Assembly: GCF_024585165.1 (NCBI RefSeq)
Contig: NZ_CP029008.1
Coordinates: forward strand, 1,116,001 to 1,180,000
Direction of reading: 5' to 3'
DNA from: Bradyrhizobium sp. WBOS07
Lineage (GTDB): Bacteria > Pseudomonadota > Alphaproteobacteria > Rhizobiales > Xanthobacteraceae
DNA: 64,000 nucleotides
Program-made: the position numbers and the translations under genes
Part shown: in pieces, positions 1 through 7,895 of the stretch
How positions within the stretch are numbered: the first letter of the stretch is position 1
How the letters are laid out: the number at the start of each line of letters is the position of its first letter
Notes under the pieces: model-generated
The model's database searches: none
Told to the model about the DNA's origin: nothing
What the model saw: only the letters and a program-made list of their open reading frames with translations

Positions 1-1
1 G

Positions 2-472
2 CCGAACTTCCAGTCGGGCTATTCGCCCGACGAGGTCGCCGAAGCGCGCAAGTTCGTTGCCAATCCGGACTGGGCCGCGATGCTGCGCGACACGCAGGCG
101 GCGATCGATGCGGTGAAGGACATCGGCCCGGTCGGGATCATCGGCTTTTGCCTGGGCGGCAGCATCGCCTTCGTCGCGGCGACACGATTGACCGGCCTGA
201 AGGCCGCGATCGGCTATTACGGCGGCGCCGTCGTTCGCTTTGCCGAGGAGACGCCGAAGGTGCCGACCCAATTGCATTTCGGCGAGAAGGATGCGGGCAT
301 CCCCTTGACCGACGTGGAAACCATCAAGTCGAAACGGCCGGAGGTGGAGATCTTCGTCTATCCGGGCGCGCAGCACGGCTTCCATTGCGACGAGCGCGCC
401 AGCTACGACAAGGCCAGCGCCGACATCGCCTGGCCGCGCAGCATGGAATTCTTTGCGAAGCATTTGAGATAG
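2..472 (+). CDS. Dienelactone hydrolase family protein (C-terminal part)
   Basis: The frame is open at the left window edge, so the N-terminus is missing; 156 residues are visible. The nucleophile elbow GFCLGGS puts the catalytic Cys at visible residue 50, the Asp lies in GEKDAGIP (about 97) and the His in GAQHGFH (about 125). This Cys-Asp-His order is that of carboxymethylenebutenolidase-type alpha/beta hydrolases, cytoplasmic enzymes that open dienelactones in aromatic catabolism. Many family members act on other esters, so the substrate is uncertain. The gene ends at a TAG just before a palindromic repeat. No catabolic neighbours are visible to confirm a chlorocatechol or protocatechuate pathway. 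Confidence 0.9.
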   Translation, partial: PNFQSGYSPDEVAEARKFVANPDWAAMLRDTQAAIDAVKDIGPVGIIGFCLGGSIAFVAATRLTGLKAAIGYYGGAVVRFAEETPKVPTQLHFGEKDAGIPLTDVETIKSKRPEVEIFVYPGAQHGFHCDERASYDKASADIAWPRSMEFFAKHLR

Positions 473-490
473 GACTTGCGTTTCTCTTCT

Positions 491-590
491 GTCATTCCGG
501 GATGCGCCGCGAAGCGGTGCAGGCCCGGAATCCACACTCCCGATCGTGGTTATGGAGTCCGGGCTCGCGCTGCGCGCGCCCCGGAATGAC
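491..590. repeat. Intergenic palindromic repeat, GTCATTCCGGG family, copy 1
   Basis: The element begins GTCATTCCGGGATGCGCC and ends CCCCGGAATGAC, so its ends are inverted copies, with a second internal hairpin (GGGCTCGCGCTGCGCGCGCCC). Similar copies lie at 1183-1288 and 42762-42855. It fills most of the gap between two + strand genes. Confidence 0.85.
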
Positions 591-677
591 GAGAGGAGAG
601 CGGGAATCGGGTGGCTGCAGCGTGGCGCGCGGCGATAGAGCTGGCGGATCAAAGCCAACTCACGCCGGGAGATCGCC

Positions 678-1160
678 ATGCAGCAAGCCATCACGCATCT
701 CGTCATTCGCAATCCGTTCGGAACCATGGATGTCCCTTCTCCCGACGATTCCGAGGTGATGGATTATGCCGATACGGCCTCGCTGCCCGGCGATGCCACG
801 GATGACAATGCGGCATCGTGGGCAGCGATCGCAGCGCGATCCGATCCGCTCGAAGGCGTATGGGCGAGCCGCTGGAACGGCGGGGCCGATCCGACCATTG
901 CCGGCGATACGCCGAACAAGTGGAAACAGGGCCGCGCGGAGATCCGCGTCGGGGCCGGCCGGGTCTATCTGCGCTTCGACTGGGACAATGGCCGCCGGCA
1001 CGGGCTGATCGAGGCCGCGCGCGAAGGCGCAGCTCGCCTGGTCGGAAAATACATCAACCTGACGACGCCGGCGATCACGCGGCCATGGGTCGGCCTCGTG
1101 ATCGACGCTAGCCGGATCGACGGATGTTTTCCGAACGGCCGGCTGGATTTTCGAAGGTAG
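678..1160 (+). CDS. Hypothetical protein, 160 aa
   Basis: No family is recognised. The protein has no signal peptide or membrane segment. The N-terminal 50 residues are acidic and polar; the C-terminal half, from about residue 60 (LEGVWASRWNGGADP), alternates charged and hydrophobic residues and looks like a compact beta-rich domain with several Trp and Gly. The start codon has a GGGAGATC Shine-Dalgarno-like sequence just upstream. The codon use has the strong third-position G/C bias of the neighbours, which supports it as a real gene. Palindromic repeats flank it on both sides, so it is probably transcribed on its own. Confidence 0.7.
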   Translation: MQQAITHLVIRNPFGTMDVPSPDDSEVMDYADTASLPGDATDDNAASWAAIAARSDPLEGVWASRWNGGADPTIAGDTPNKWKQGRAEIRVGAGRVYLRFDWDNGRRHGLIEAAREGAARLVGKYINLTTPAITRPWVGLVIDASRIDGCFPNGRLDFRR

Positions 1161-1182
1161 GAATCTGGTGACGTCCCCCGCC

Positions 1183-1288
1183 GTCATTCCGGGATGCGCC
1201 GACAGGCGCAGGCCCCGCAATCCATCGTGGGGCAGTGTCGGTGGAGAAATGGATTCCGGGTTCGCGCTAACGCCCGCCCCGGAATGAC
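1183..1288. repeat. Intergenic palindromic repeat, GTCATTCCGGG family, copy 2
   Basis: Same family as 491-590: GTCATTCCGGGATGCGCC at one end and GCCCCGGAATGAC at the other. It lies between two convergent genes, where it could form a hairpin in either transcript. Confidence 0.85.
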
Positions 1289-1312
1289 GAGAAGAGAGAG
1301 TTCGGCTGAAGC

Positions 1313-2059
1313 CTAGAACCAGCGCTCGCCGACGAACACGGTGTCGCCGGGGTTCAAAGGCGTGCCGAGCGGCACCACGGCGCGCATGGATCCGCCGCGC
1401 TCGGTGTGGGTGACGGTGACCACGTCGCGCTTGGCGCGGGGCGAGAAGCCGCCGGCGATCGCGACCGCGCTCTCGACCGTCATGTTCGGCACGTAAGGAT
1501 ATTGGCCGGGCGCGGTGACTTCGCCGAGGATGAAGAACGGACGATAGGCCTCGATCTCCACCGCGACCGAAGGCTCGCGAATGTAGCCGTTGCGCAGGCG
1601 CGCGGCGATCTCGCCGGCAAGTCCGGCGGTGGTGCGGCCGCGGGCCGGCACCGCGCCGATCAGCGGCATGGTGATGGAGCCGCCGGCATCGATGGCGTAG
1701 CTGTTGGTGAGACCTTCCTGGCCGTAGACCACGACGCGGAGCTTGTCGCCGGCGTCGAGATGGTAGGAGGCATCATAGCGCACCGGCGCCGCCATCGGCG
1801 CAGCGTAGCCGACCGGCATGGGGGCGGGCGACGAGGCAAAGGAGTTGCGCAGCGCACCGATGGCGCCGCCGCCGTCGGCGACGACAACCGGCTGCGGCGC
1901 ATTGTAGGGCTGGCCATAGGCCATGGAATCGAGGTCGGCGCGCGGTGGCATGACCGCGACGGGGCCCGCGGTCTGCATGCAGCCGCCAAGGGTCAGCGCG
2001 GCGGACGCTGTCAGGACCACTGCCGAGATCGACGATCGAAACGCGCGTGCAACTGGCAC
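1313..2059 (-). CDS. Polysaccharide export outer-membrane lipoprotein (Wza/Poly_export family)
   Basis: The protein has a lipoprotein signal: a hydrophobic stretch followed by lipobox LGGC with the Cys at residue 27. A low-complexity Ala/Pro linker follows, then a Poly_export domain (YHLDAGDKLRVVVYGQEGL, about residues 95-165) and an SLBB-like domain (FFILGEVTAPGQYPY, to the C-terminus). Wza-type proteins form the outer-membrane channel for capsule or exopolysaccharide. At 248 residues it is shorter than E. coli Wza and closer to small rhizobial export lipoproteins. A GTG start at 2059 is chosen because GAGGGAT lies 8 bases upstream and the signal peptide then has a normal length; an ATG at 2203 would add 48 atypical residues. 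No polymer-synthesis genes are adjacent. Confidence 0.88.
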   Translation of the reverse strand: MPVARAFRSSISAVVLTASAALTLGGCMQTAGPVAVMPPRADLDSMAYGQPYNAPQPVVVADGGGAIGALRNSFASSPAPMPVGYAAPMAAPVRYDASYHLDAGDKLRVVVYGQEGLTNSYAIDAGGSITMPLIGAVPARGRTTAGLAGEIAARLRNGYIREPSVAVEIEAYRPFFILGEVTAPGQYPYVPNMTVESAVAIAGGFSPRAKRDVVTVTHTERGGSMRAVVPLGTPLNPGDTVFVGERWF

Positions 2060-2272
2060 CGGACCTATCCCTCGAAACGAGACAGCTCCAGTGATGCACC
2101 GGTTATGGTTAATAAAGCGTTTGCGGGGGAGCGCTGTGACGCGACGCGGCTCGATGCAGACACGGTACGCCCTCTCTCCCGCTTGCAAACGGAAGAAGTG
2201 CACCGAGCGCGCGCTTGCCTTAAGCGCTCACACCGACACCGATCGGGCGGGACACGCCGGTGCCGCCAAAGA

Positions 2273-2590
2273 TCAATCCCGGGAATAGCCGATCAGCGGC
2301 TTCCGCGGCCGGAACAGGATCATCAGCAGGATGCCGAGAATGCCGAGGACGGCAAAGACCGGCTGATCCAGCAGCAGGCGGATCACCGAGGTCCAGAGCC
2401 AGGGCGCCTTGGCCTCGACCCAGGTGCGGAAGGCCGACTGGCTGGCCTGATTGATGTCGTTCCAGAACTGGCCGAACCGGGTGAACCTGAGGGTCTGATC
2501 GGCCACCCAGCGGGCGCCGTCATAGACCATGAAGATGAACCCGCCGGCGAGCAGCAACAGCCCAATCAGTCGGAAAAAGCCGCGGATCAT
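2273..2590 (-). CDS. Small conserved membrane protein, 105 aa
   Basis: Two hydrophobic segments (about residues 5-23 and 75-93) flank an amphipathic, Trp-rich middle (GQFWNDINQASQSAFRTWVE). The C-terminus is basic and probably cytoplasmic. No family name can be given from sequence alone. It lies between the polysaccharide-export gene on the same strand and the divergent rpsT, and could share a transcript with the export gene, 213 bases downstream. Confidence 0.7.
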   Translation of the reverse strand: MIRGFFRLIGLLLLAGGFIFMVYDGARWVADQTLRFTRFGQFWNDINQASQSAFRTWVEAKAPWLWTSVIRLLLDQPVFAVLGILGILLMILFRPRKPLIGYSRD

Positions 2591-2735
2591 GCCTCACCTT
2601 ATTTGGTCGTCCGATCGGAGGACCTGGACAAGACGCCGCCAGCCAATAGCCGGGCGACGGCAGAAATTCAACCTCTTCAGGGCGTTACAGTGCCTCCTGG
2701 AGCGCCTTGGGGCCGCTTTTCCAGCCCGGAAAGCG

Positions 2736-2764
2736 TTGACGGTGCCGAAGAGCCTCTCTATAAG
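2736..2764 (+). promoter_or_regulatory. Predicted sigma70-type promoter for rpsT
   Basis: TTGACG at 2736-2741 and TATAAG at 2759-2764 are separated by 17 bases, close to the housekeeping consensus. The rest of the 379-base gap between the small membrane protein and rpsT shows no gene. Transcription starting near 2771 would give rpsT a leader of about 200 nt. Confidence 0.7.
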
Positions 2765-2969
2765 GGCGCCAACTGGCGGTGGGCGCAATCCTGCCGCCGC
2801 TGTTCTTTGAGCAGTTGCAGGCCACTTGAGCTTAGGGCTCCTTGAGGCCTCATGTTCCCGGGACAGCCCAGCAACCGAACACCCTAAATCCGAGCGTCGA
2901 TTCCGCGGTCAAGCAAGCCGGCGCTACCCGACCAAGACGCGACCGGTACCCGCAAAGGATATTGAGACC

Positions 2970-3236
2970 ATGGCCAATACCACTTCCGCCAAGAAAGCGA
3001 CGCGCAAGATCGCCCGCCGCACCGCCGTCAACAAGTCGCGCCGTACCCAGATGCGCGGTGCCGTGCGGACCGTCGAGGAAGCCATCGCGACCGGCGACCG
3101 CGCCGCGGCCGTGAAGGCGCTGGCGAATGCCGAGCCGGCCTTGATGCGTGCCGCGCAGCGCAACATCATTCACAAGAACAACGCCAGCCGCAAAGTCTCG
3201 CGCCTCACCGCGCAGATCGCCAAGCTCGCCAAGTAA
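2970..3236 (+). CDS. rpsT: 30S ribosomal protein S20
   Basis: The 88-residue Lys/Arg-rich protein begins [20 protein letters not shown] and ends in the helical segment [12 protein letters not shown], the full length and pattern of bacterial S20. S20 binds 16S rRNA early in 30S assembly. The ATG at 2970 matches the universal S20 N-terminus, so the upstream in-frame extension is rejected. A sigma70-type promoter lies about 200 bases upstream and a strong terminator follows. Its place before dnaA is a known arrangement in alphaproteobacteria. Confidence 0.98.
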   Translation: MANTTSAKKATRKIARRTAVNKSRRTQMRGAVRTVEEAIATGDRAAAVKALANAEPALMRAAQRNIIHKNNASRKVSRLTAQIAKLAK

Positions 3237-3323
3237 GCTCGGCAAGCAAGCTCGTCAGGTCAGCCTGCAAGTCACGCTGGCCGACCGGTCGACGGATCGA
3301 TCGCACATCGCACGCGTCAAACA

Positions 3324-3348
3324 GCCCGGCATCGCGCCGGGCTTTTTT
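3324..3348 (+). terminator. rpsT: Intrinsic terminator after rpsT
   Basis: GCCCGGC / GCCGGGC form a 7-bp perfect stem with a short loop, followed by six T residues, 88 bases after the rpsT stop codon. Confidence 0.92.
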
Positions 3349-3527
3349 GTTGCCTGTCATGATACACGGAAAGCGGACACGCACGATCGACGCTCGACCG
3401 GCGGGCTCGCAGCGCCTGCACCATTCTTCGTTCCGTAGTTCTACCTGCAGATGTCCTGCAACAGCCGTCTTGCAACGGCGGAAACCTTCACCGCGTTGCG
3501 AAAACCCCTGTGCCGCGGGCTCGAATT

Positions 3528-3867
3528 GAATCCGCAAGCGACGAAAGTTCTACACACCGTAGATTCACCGGAACACACACAGCGTGGGAGTTACCCTGCG
3601 AAACGAGACTCAAAAAACGATGTCTCGCTAATCACTTATCGACATAGTGACCGCAAGCATTTGGAAAATTCGTCCGCGCGTCGGGCGCATGAAGATTTTG
3701 TTAAAAAATTTTGGCGGTGGCGGAGAATTGTCACATGAGGTGCGGCGTTCTCGATTCTGCGCACGAATCCAAAAACTTGCTCCGAAGCCTGTGCACAAGT
3801 CGCGCGCGACGTTAACCGACGTCAAGTTTTTTTGGTGGCTCAAGTGTGAATCAATTCGTTGCGAGTC
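3528..3867. other. Candidate replication-origin or dnaA control region (GANTC cluster, DnaA-box-like sites)
   Basis: This 340-base part of the rpsT-dnaA gap holds seven GANTC sites: 3528, 3562, 3607, 3753, 3765, 3848 and 3863. It also has four 9-mers one mismatch from TTATNCACA: TTCTACACA (3548), TTATCGACA (3636), TTGTGCACA on the - strand (3790-3798) and TGATTCACA on the - strand (3845-3853). An AT-rich tract at 3690-3712 contains TTGTTAAAAAATTTTGG. The region is clearly less GC-rich than the flanking genes. GANTC is the target of the cell-cycle methylase CcrM in alphaproteobacteria. The sequence cannot show whether this is oriC itself or only the dnaA promoter region. Confidence 0.4.
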
Positions 3868-4235
3868 TTTCCGCTTAGTGTATTCCTTAGGTCGTCAGCG
3901 GCGCCCACGATCTTCAGACCAGCGCGGTTTAGGAAACGGGGCGAGCGTGCAAATCGGCGGCGGTGTGCACGTAGGCGACGCTTCAAAAAGCGATGTCGGT
4001 TCACAACCCATAGCAATATGGGAATGGTAGCTGTTTGTCTGAATGTCTCCAAGCGGGATCTTCCCGCCTCGTGCCAGGCGCATATGAGGGACATCGCAAA
4101 GCTATCCCGGCACGCAAGGTGGCGAAGTCGAGCGGACATTCGAACGGGCAGGCATCCGCGACATCGTACGCCGCGGCTGTCTTTTGGACACGCAGGACCT
4201 TGTCGTGAGCAATCACGGCAGGACGGGGAGGTATC
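3868..4235. other. Non-coding stretch upstream of dnaA
   Basis: Open frames exist on both strands but lack convincing codon bias or a recognisable product. A weak promoter-like pair precedes it (TTGCGA at 3859-3864, TATTCC at 3881-3886, 16-base spacing). No other site is supported. Confidence 0.4.
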
Positions 4236-4349
4236 ATGTCTTACGGACTCAACGCGGTATTGAAACACGTCTTCTCTTCGAACGATGCCGGTTTAGATCA
4301 GTCCGACCTCCAGCCTCCCGCGTGTGACGGAGCGCCGAGTACGCGCTGA
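4236..4349 (+). CDS. Possible 37-aa small protein or leader peptide before dnaA
   Basis: ATG at 4236 follows GGGGAGG by 5 bases, one of the strongest Shine-Dalgarno matches in the window. The frame runs 37 codons to TGA at 4347; the peptide starts MSYGLNAVLKHVFSSND and includes one Cys. It ends about 180 bases before the dnaA start used here. No family is recognised. It could be a translated leader affecting dnaA expression, a small protein, or a chance frame; only the ribosome site argues for it. Confidence 0.35.
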   Translation: MSYGLNAVLKHVFSSNDAGLDQSDLQPPACDGAPSTR

Positions 4350-4526
4350 CCTCGCGAACCCTCCATCTCTGACATCGCTGACCGGACGCGGCGTTCTCGC
4401 CGAACGGCGGAGCCATGTCTGATGATGGACTCGCTCTGAGGTCGCCCCATGACAGAACCCCTGACGGCAGGAACTCTGCATGGCGCTCACCACGCAACTA
4501 GATCTCTCAAGAGAAGTTTTCTGACG

Positions 4527-5936
4527 ATGACAATGGAACAGGATCGCTGGTCACGCGTGAAGGGTCGGCTGCGCTCGAGCGTTGGCGAAGACGTCTACAC
4601 GAGCTGGTTTGCACGCATGGATCTCGAAGGCGTGCAGGACGAGAGCGTGCGGCTCTCGGTGCCGACGCGCTTCCTGAAGAGCTGGATCCAGGCCCATTAT
4701 GCCGAGCGCGTGCTGTCGTGCTGGCAGGCCGAGATGCCGGAAGTTCATCGCATCGACCTCACGGTGCGTTCGGCCGTGCGCCCGGTGACGCAGCCGAAGG
4801 ACGCGCCGGCGCCGGTCGAGACGCGGCGCGCGCCCGCGCCGGAGCTGCGCTCGACCGCGACCGCGCCGGTCTCGGCCAATCACGACGCGCTCGGCGGCTC
4901 GCCGCTCGATCCGCGCCTGACCTTCGCGAGCTTCGTGGTCGGCCGCTCCAACACGCTGGCGCATGCGGCTGCGCGTCAGGTCGCGGAAGGCCGCCGCGGC
5001 GATCCCGTGATGTTCAACCCGCTCTACATCCATGCCGGCGTCGGCCTCGGCAAGACGCATCTGCTGCAGGCCGTGACCTGGGCCGGCAATTCCGGCAACG
5101 AGCGCAAGGTGCTGTACCTGACTGCGGAAAAATTCATGTACGGCTTCGTCGCCGCGCTGAAGACGCAGACGGCGCTCGCCTTCAAGGAGGCGCTGCGCGG
5201 CATCGACGTGCTCGTGATCGACGATCTCCAGTTCCTGCAGGGCAAGTCGACCCAGGCCGAGTTCTGTCACACGCTGAACGCGCTGATCGACGCCGGCCGC
5301 CAGGTCGTGATCGCGGCCGATCGTCCGCCGTCCGATCTCGAAAGCCTCGACGATCGCGTGCGCTCGCGGCTCGCCGGCGGCCTCGTGGTCGAGATGGGCT
5401 CGCTCGGCGAGGAGCTGCGCCACGGCATCCTCAAGTCGCGCGTCGCAGCCGCCCGCACCCATCATGCGACGTTCGAGGTGCCCGAGGAGGTGCTGCATTA
5501 TCTGGCGCGCACGATCACCCATAACGGCCGCGACCTCGAAGGCGCGATCAACCGTCTGCTCGCGCACTCCAAGCTCAACAACCGGCCAGTGACGCTGGAG
5601 ATGGCGGAGCACGAGGTGCGTGACCTGGTGCGGCCGCAGGAGCCGAAGCGGATCAAGATCGAGGACATCCAGCGCGTGGTGGCACGGCAGTACAATGTCA
5701 GCCGCTCCGACCTGCTCTCTTCGCGCCGCACCGCCAACGTGGTGCGTCCGCGCCAGGTCGCGATGTATCTCGCCAAGACGCTGACCTTGCGCTCGCTCCC
5801 CGAGATCGGCCGCCGCTTCGGCGGGCGCGACCACACCACGGTGCTGCACGCCGTGCGCAAGATCGAGGCGCTGGTCTCCAAGGACACCGCGCTGTCGGAG
5901 GAAGTGGAGTCGCTGAAGCGCCAGCTCCAGGAATAA
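4527..5936 (+). CDS. dnaA: Chromosomal replication initiator DnaA
   Basis: DnaA binds 9-mer boxes at the origin and, with ATP, melts it and loads the helicase. The domain-I-like N-terminus ([21 protein letters not shown]) is followed by a variable Pro/Ala linker. The AAA+ core has Walker A GVGLGKTH (about residues 170-177) and Walker [10 protein letters not shown] (about 228). The C-terminal DNA-binding domain carries the signature [12 protein letters not shown] (about 432). The 470-residue length is normal. ATG 4527 is chosen because AGAGAAG lies 10 bases upstream and the protein then begins at the conserved domain I; an upstream ATG at 4449 with GAGG would add 26 residues and cannot be excluded. 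A terminator follows, so dnaA and dnaN are probably separate transcripts. Confidence 0.97.
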   Translation: MTMEQDRWSRVKGRLRSSVGEDVYTSWFARMDLEGVQDESVRLSVPTRFLKSWIQAHYAERVLSCWQAEMPEVHRIDLTVRSAVRPVTQPKDAPAPVETRRAPAPELRSTATAPVSANHDALGGSPLDPRLTFASFVVGRSNTLAHAAARQVAEGRRGDPVMFNPLYIHAGVGLGKTHLLQAVTWAGNSGNERKVLYLTAEKFMYGFVAALKTQTALAFKEALRGIDVLVIDDLQFLQGKSTQAEFCHTLNALIDAGRQVVIAADRPPSDLESLDDRVRSRLAGGLVVEMGSLGEELRHGILKSRVAAARTHHATFEVPEEVLHYLARTITHNGRDLEGAINRLLAHSKLNNRPVTLEMAEHEVRDLVRPQEPKRIKIEDIQRVVARQYNVSRSDLLSSRRTANVVRPRQVAMYLAKTLTLRSLPEIGRRFGGRDHTTVLHAVRKIEALVSKDTALSEEVESLKRQLQE

Positions 5937-5962
5937 ACGCCTAAGGCGATCCTGCCACCCTG

Positions 5963-5995
5963 CCGCCGCCCCGGCCTCGCCCGGGCGGCGGTTTT
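5963..5995 (+). terminator. dnaA: Intrinsic terminator after dnaA
   Basis: CCGCCGCCCCGG pairs with CCGGGCGGCGG (one bulged C) and is followed by TTTT, 27 bases after the dnaA stop codon. The rest of the 267-base dnaA-dnaN gap shows no gene and presumably holds the dnaN promoter. Confidence 0.75.
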
Positions 5996-6203
5996 CGTCT
6001 GGGCGGTAAATCGTGGGAATCGTGCGGAACTGGCCTCCAATCCCTTGAATCGGATGGCCATCCGCGCCACCTTGCGCGACCCTGGCAGCTTTGGTCATAT
6101 CGGCTGGATGATCCGGCTTTTCGGGGTCTTCGGTGCCGTGGCGCGCGTCCCGCCGCCCGGCGTTTTCTAACGTTGTTTCCTTGGGGATCGGGCGAGTAGT
6201 GCA

Positions 6204-7322
6204 ATGAAGGTTACGGTCGAACGTGCGCAACTGCTGAAGTCGCTGGGCCATGTCCACCGCGTCGTCGAGCGCCGCAACACGATTCCGATCCTCGGCAACG
6301 TGCTGGTCAGGGCCGAGAACGCCAAGCTGTCGCTGAAGGCGACCGACCTCGACCTCGAGGTGACGGAGACTCTGCCTGCGGAAACCGCCACCGCGGGCTC
6401 CACCACCGTGCCGGCGCACATGTTCTACGACATCGTCCGCAAGCTGCCGGACGGTTCGCAGATCGTGCTGGAGGCCGACGGCGACCGCGCCGTGCTGGCG
6501 ATCCGCGCCGGCCGCTCGCGCTTCACGCTGCAGACGCTGCCGGAGAACGACTTCCCGGATCTGGCCGCCGGCGACATGTCGCATTCCTTCTCGCTCGCCG
6601 CCAAGGACATCAAGCGGCTGATCGATCGCACCCAGTTTGCGATCTCCACCGAAGAGACGCGCTATTACCTCAACGGCATCTATCTGCACGCCGCCGGCAC
6701 GGCGAAGGCCGCCACCCTGCGCGGCGTCGCCACCGATGGCCACCGCCTCGCCCAGCTCGACCTGGTGCAGCCCAAGGGTGCCGAGGGCATGCCCGGCGTG
6801 ATCGTGCCGCGCAAGACCGTCGGCGAGGTGCAGCGCCTGATCGAGGATACCGACGCCGAGATGACGGTCGAGCTGTCGCAGGCCAAGATCCGCTTCACCA
6901 TCGGCAACGTCGTGCTGACCTCGAAGCTGATCGACGGCACCTTCCCCGATTACGGCCGCGTCATCCCGCAAGGCAACGACAAGGAGCTCGTCGTCGACAA
7001 GAAGGATTTCGAGAACGCGGTCGACCGCGTCTCCACCATCTCCAGCGAACGCGGGCGCGCCGTCAAGCTGTCGCTGTCGCCGGGCAAGCTGGTGCTGTCG
7101 GTGACCAATCCGGATTCCGGCAGCGCGACCGAAGAGCTCGAGGTCGAATACGCCTCCGACGCCCTCGATATCGGCTTCAACTCCCGCTATCTGCTCGACA
7201 TCGCCGCCCAGATCGAAGGCGACGTCGCAACGCTCCGCCTCGCCGACCCTGGCTCGCCGACCCTGGTGCAAGACCGCGACGACAAGAGCGCGCTGTACGT
7301 GCTGATGCCGATGCGGGTGTGA
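6204..7322 (+). CDS. dnaN: DNA polymerase III sliding clamp, beta subunit
   Basis: The protein has 372 residues, the standard length, and begins MKVTVERAQLLKSLGHVHRV. Three repeated clamp domains (about residues 1-120, 130-245 and 250-372) are recognisable. Typical segments are IPILGNVLV, TDLDLEV, VATDGHRLA and the C-terminal YVLMPMRV. The dimeric ring encircles DNA and tethers polymerase III and other clamp-binding proteins. The order dnaA-dnaN-recF is widely conserved, but here an extra gene with repeats separates dnaN from recF. Confidence 0.98.
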   Translation: MKVTVERAQLLKSLGHVHRVVERRNTIPILGNVLVRAENAKLSLKATDLDLEVTETLPAETATAGSTTVPAHMFYDIVRKLPDGSQIVLEADGDRAVLAIRAGRSRFTLQTLPENDFPDLAAGDMSHSFSLAAKDIKRLIDRTQFAISTEETRYYLNGIYLHAAGTAKAATLRGVATDGHRLAQLDLVQPKGAEGMPGVIVPRKTVGEVQRLIEDTDAEMTVELSQAKIRFTIGNVVLTSKLIDGTFPDYGRVIPQGNDKELVVDKKDFENAVDRVSTISSERGRAVKLSLSPGKLVLSVTNPDSGSATEELEVEYASDALDIGFNSRYLLDIAAQIEGDVATLRLADPGSPTLVQDRDDKSALYVLMPMRV

Positions 7323-7374
7323 GGATGAAGCAGCGGCTTTTCCTCTCAACAAGAGCGCGATCCGCATTGCTGTG

Positions 7375-7438
7375 CCCTCTCCCCTTGTGGGAGAGGGCAG
7401 TTCCGCTGGAGGACATAGACTCGGTCGGGTGAGGGGTT
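7375..7438 (+). repeat. Left inverted repeat flanking the DUF559 gene
   Basis: It starts with the hairpin CCCTCTCCCCTTGTGGGAGA (7375-7397 in full) and ends GGGTGAGGGG (7427-7436). A related sequence in opposite orientation lies at 7810-7866, so the two enclose the gene between them. Confidence 0.8.
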
Positions 7439-7439
7439 A

Positions 7440-7805
7440 GTGCCGCAAGATCCGTCCCATCGGCCGGTCCCCAAAAATCTCCGCCAGTTCGCGAAGAACA
7501 TGCGGCACGCGCCGACGGATGCCGAAGCGGCGATGTGGCGTCTGCTCAGAGACCGCCGCATGTCGGCATACAAGTTTCGCCGGCAGGTCCCGTTCGGAAA
7601 CTACATTCTCGACTTCGTCTGCTTCGACAAGCGGCTCGTGATCGAAGTCGACGGAAGCCCGCACGCAGAATCACGAAGCGATGCGGATCGTGACGTAGCT
7701 CTGTCTACTGAAGGCTTTGCCATCGCGCGCTACTGGAACAATGACGTGCTTCAGCGGTCCACTTCCGTGTTGGAGGATATCCTTGCAAAGCTTGCCGGGC
7801 GGTAA
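7440..7805 (+). CDS. DUF559 / Vsr-like endonuclease-fold protein
   Basis: The 121-residue protein has the DUF559 pattern: WRLLRDRRMSAYKFRRQVPF followed by NYILDFVCFDKRLVIEVDGS and the late segment GFAIARYWNNDVL. Asp58, Glu69 and Asp71 sit where the Vsr/PD-(D/E)xK nuclease fold has its metal-binding acids, so a DNA-nicking role is plausible; the biological role of DUF559 proteins is not established. The GTG start at 7440 lies directly against the left repeat, and the stop precedes the right repeat by 4 bases. It is an insertion into the otherwise conserved dnaN-recF order, which suggests mobility together with its repeats. Confidence 0.85.
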   Translation: MPQDPSHRPVPKNLRQFAKNMRHAPTDAEAAMWRLLRDRRMSAYKFRRQVPFGNYILDFVCFDKRLVIEVDGSPHAESRSDADRDVALSTEGFAIARYWNNDVLQRSTSVLEDILAKLAGR

Positions 7806-7809
7806 GATA

Positions 7810-7866
7810 CCCCTCACCCGTCGCCTCACTGCGTGAGGCGCCACCCTCCCCCACAAGGGGGGAGGG
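7810..7866 (-). repeat. Right inverted repeat flanking the DUF559 gene
   Basis: It starts CCCCTCACCC and ends in the hairpin CCCTCCCCCACAAGGGGGGA (to 7866), the inverted counterpart of 7375-7438. An internal small palindrome GCCTCACTGCGTGAGGC lies inside it. Confidence 0.8.
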
Positions 7867-7895
7867 AAGTAAAGCCCGGCAATGACAGAAGCCAC

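Noticed and set aside
1406..2845. 479-codon open frame on the + strand across the polysaccharide-export gene and the gap before rpsT
   Set aside because: Its product is low-complexity and it opposes a gene with a lipobox and Poly_export domain.
3859..4263. 134-codon frame in the dnaA upstream region
   Set aside because: No ribosome site, Arg-rich, and no third-position bias compared with neighbours.
4551..7367. 938-codon open frame on the - strand across dnaA and dnaN
   Set aside because: It is antisense to two well-supported genes and results from third-position GC bias; the translation is rich in Arg, His, Gly and Ala with no domain.
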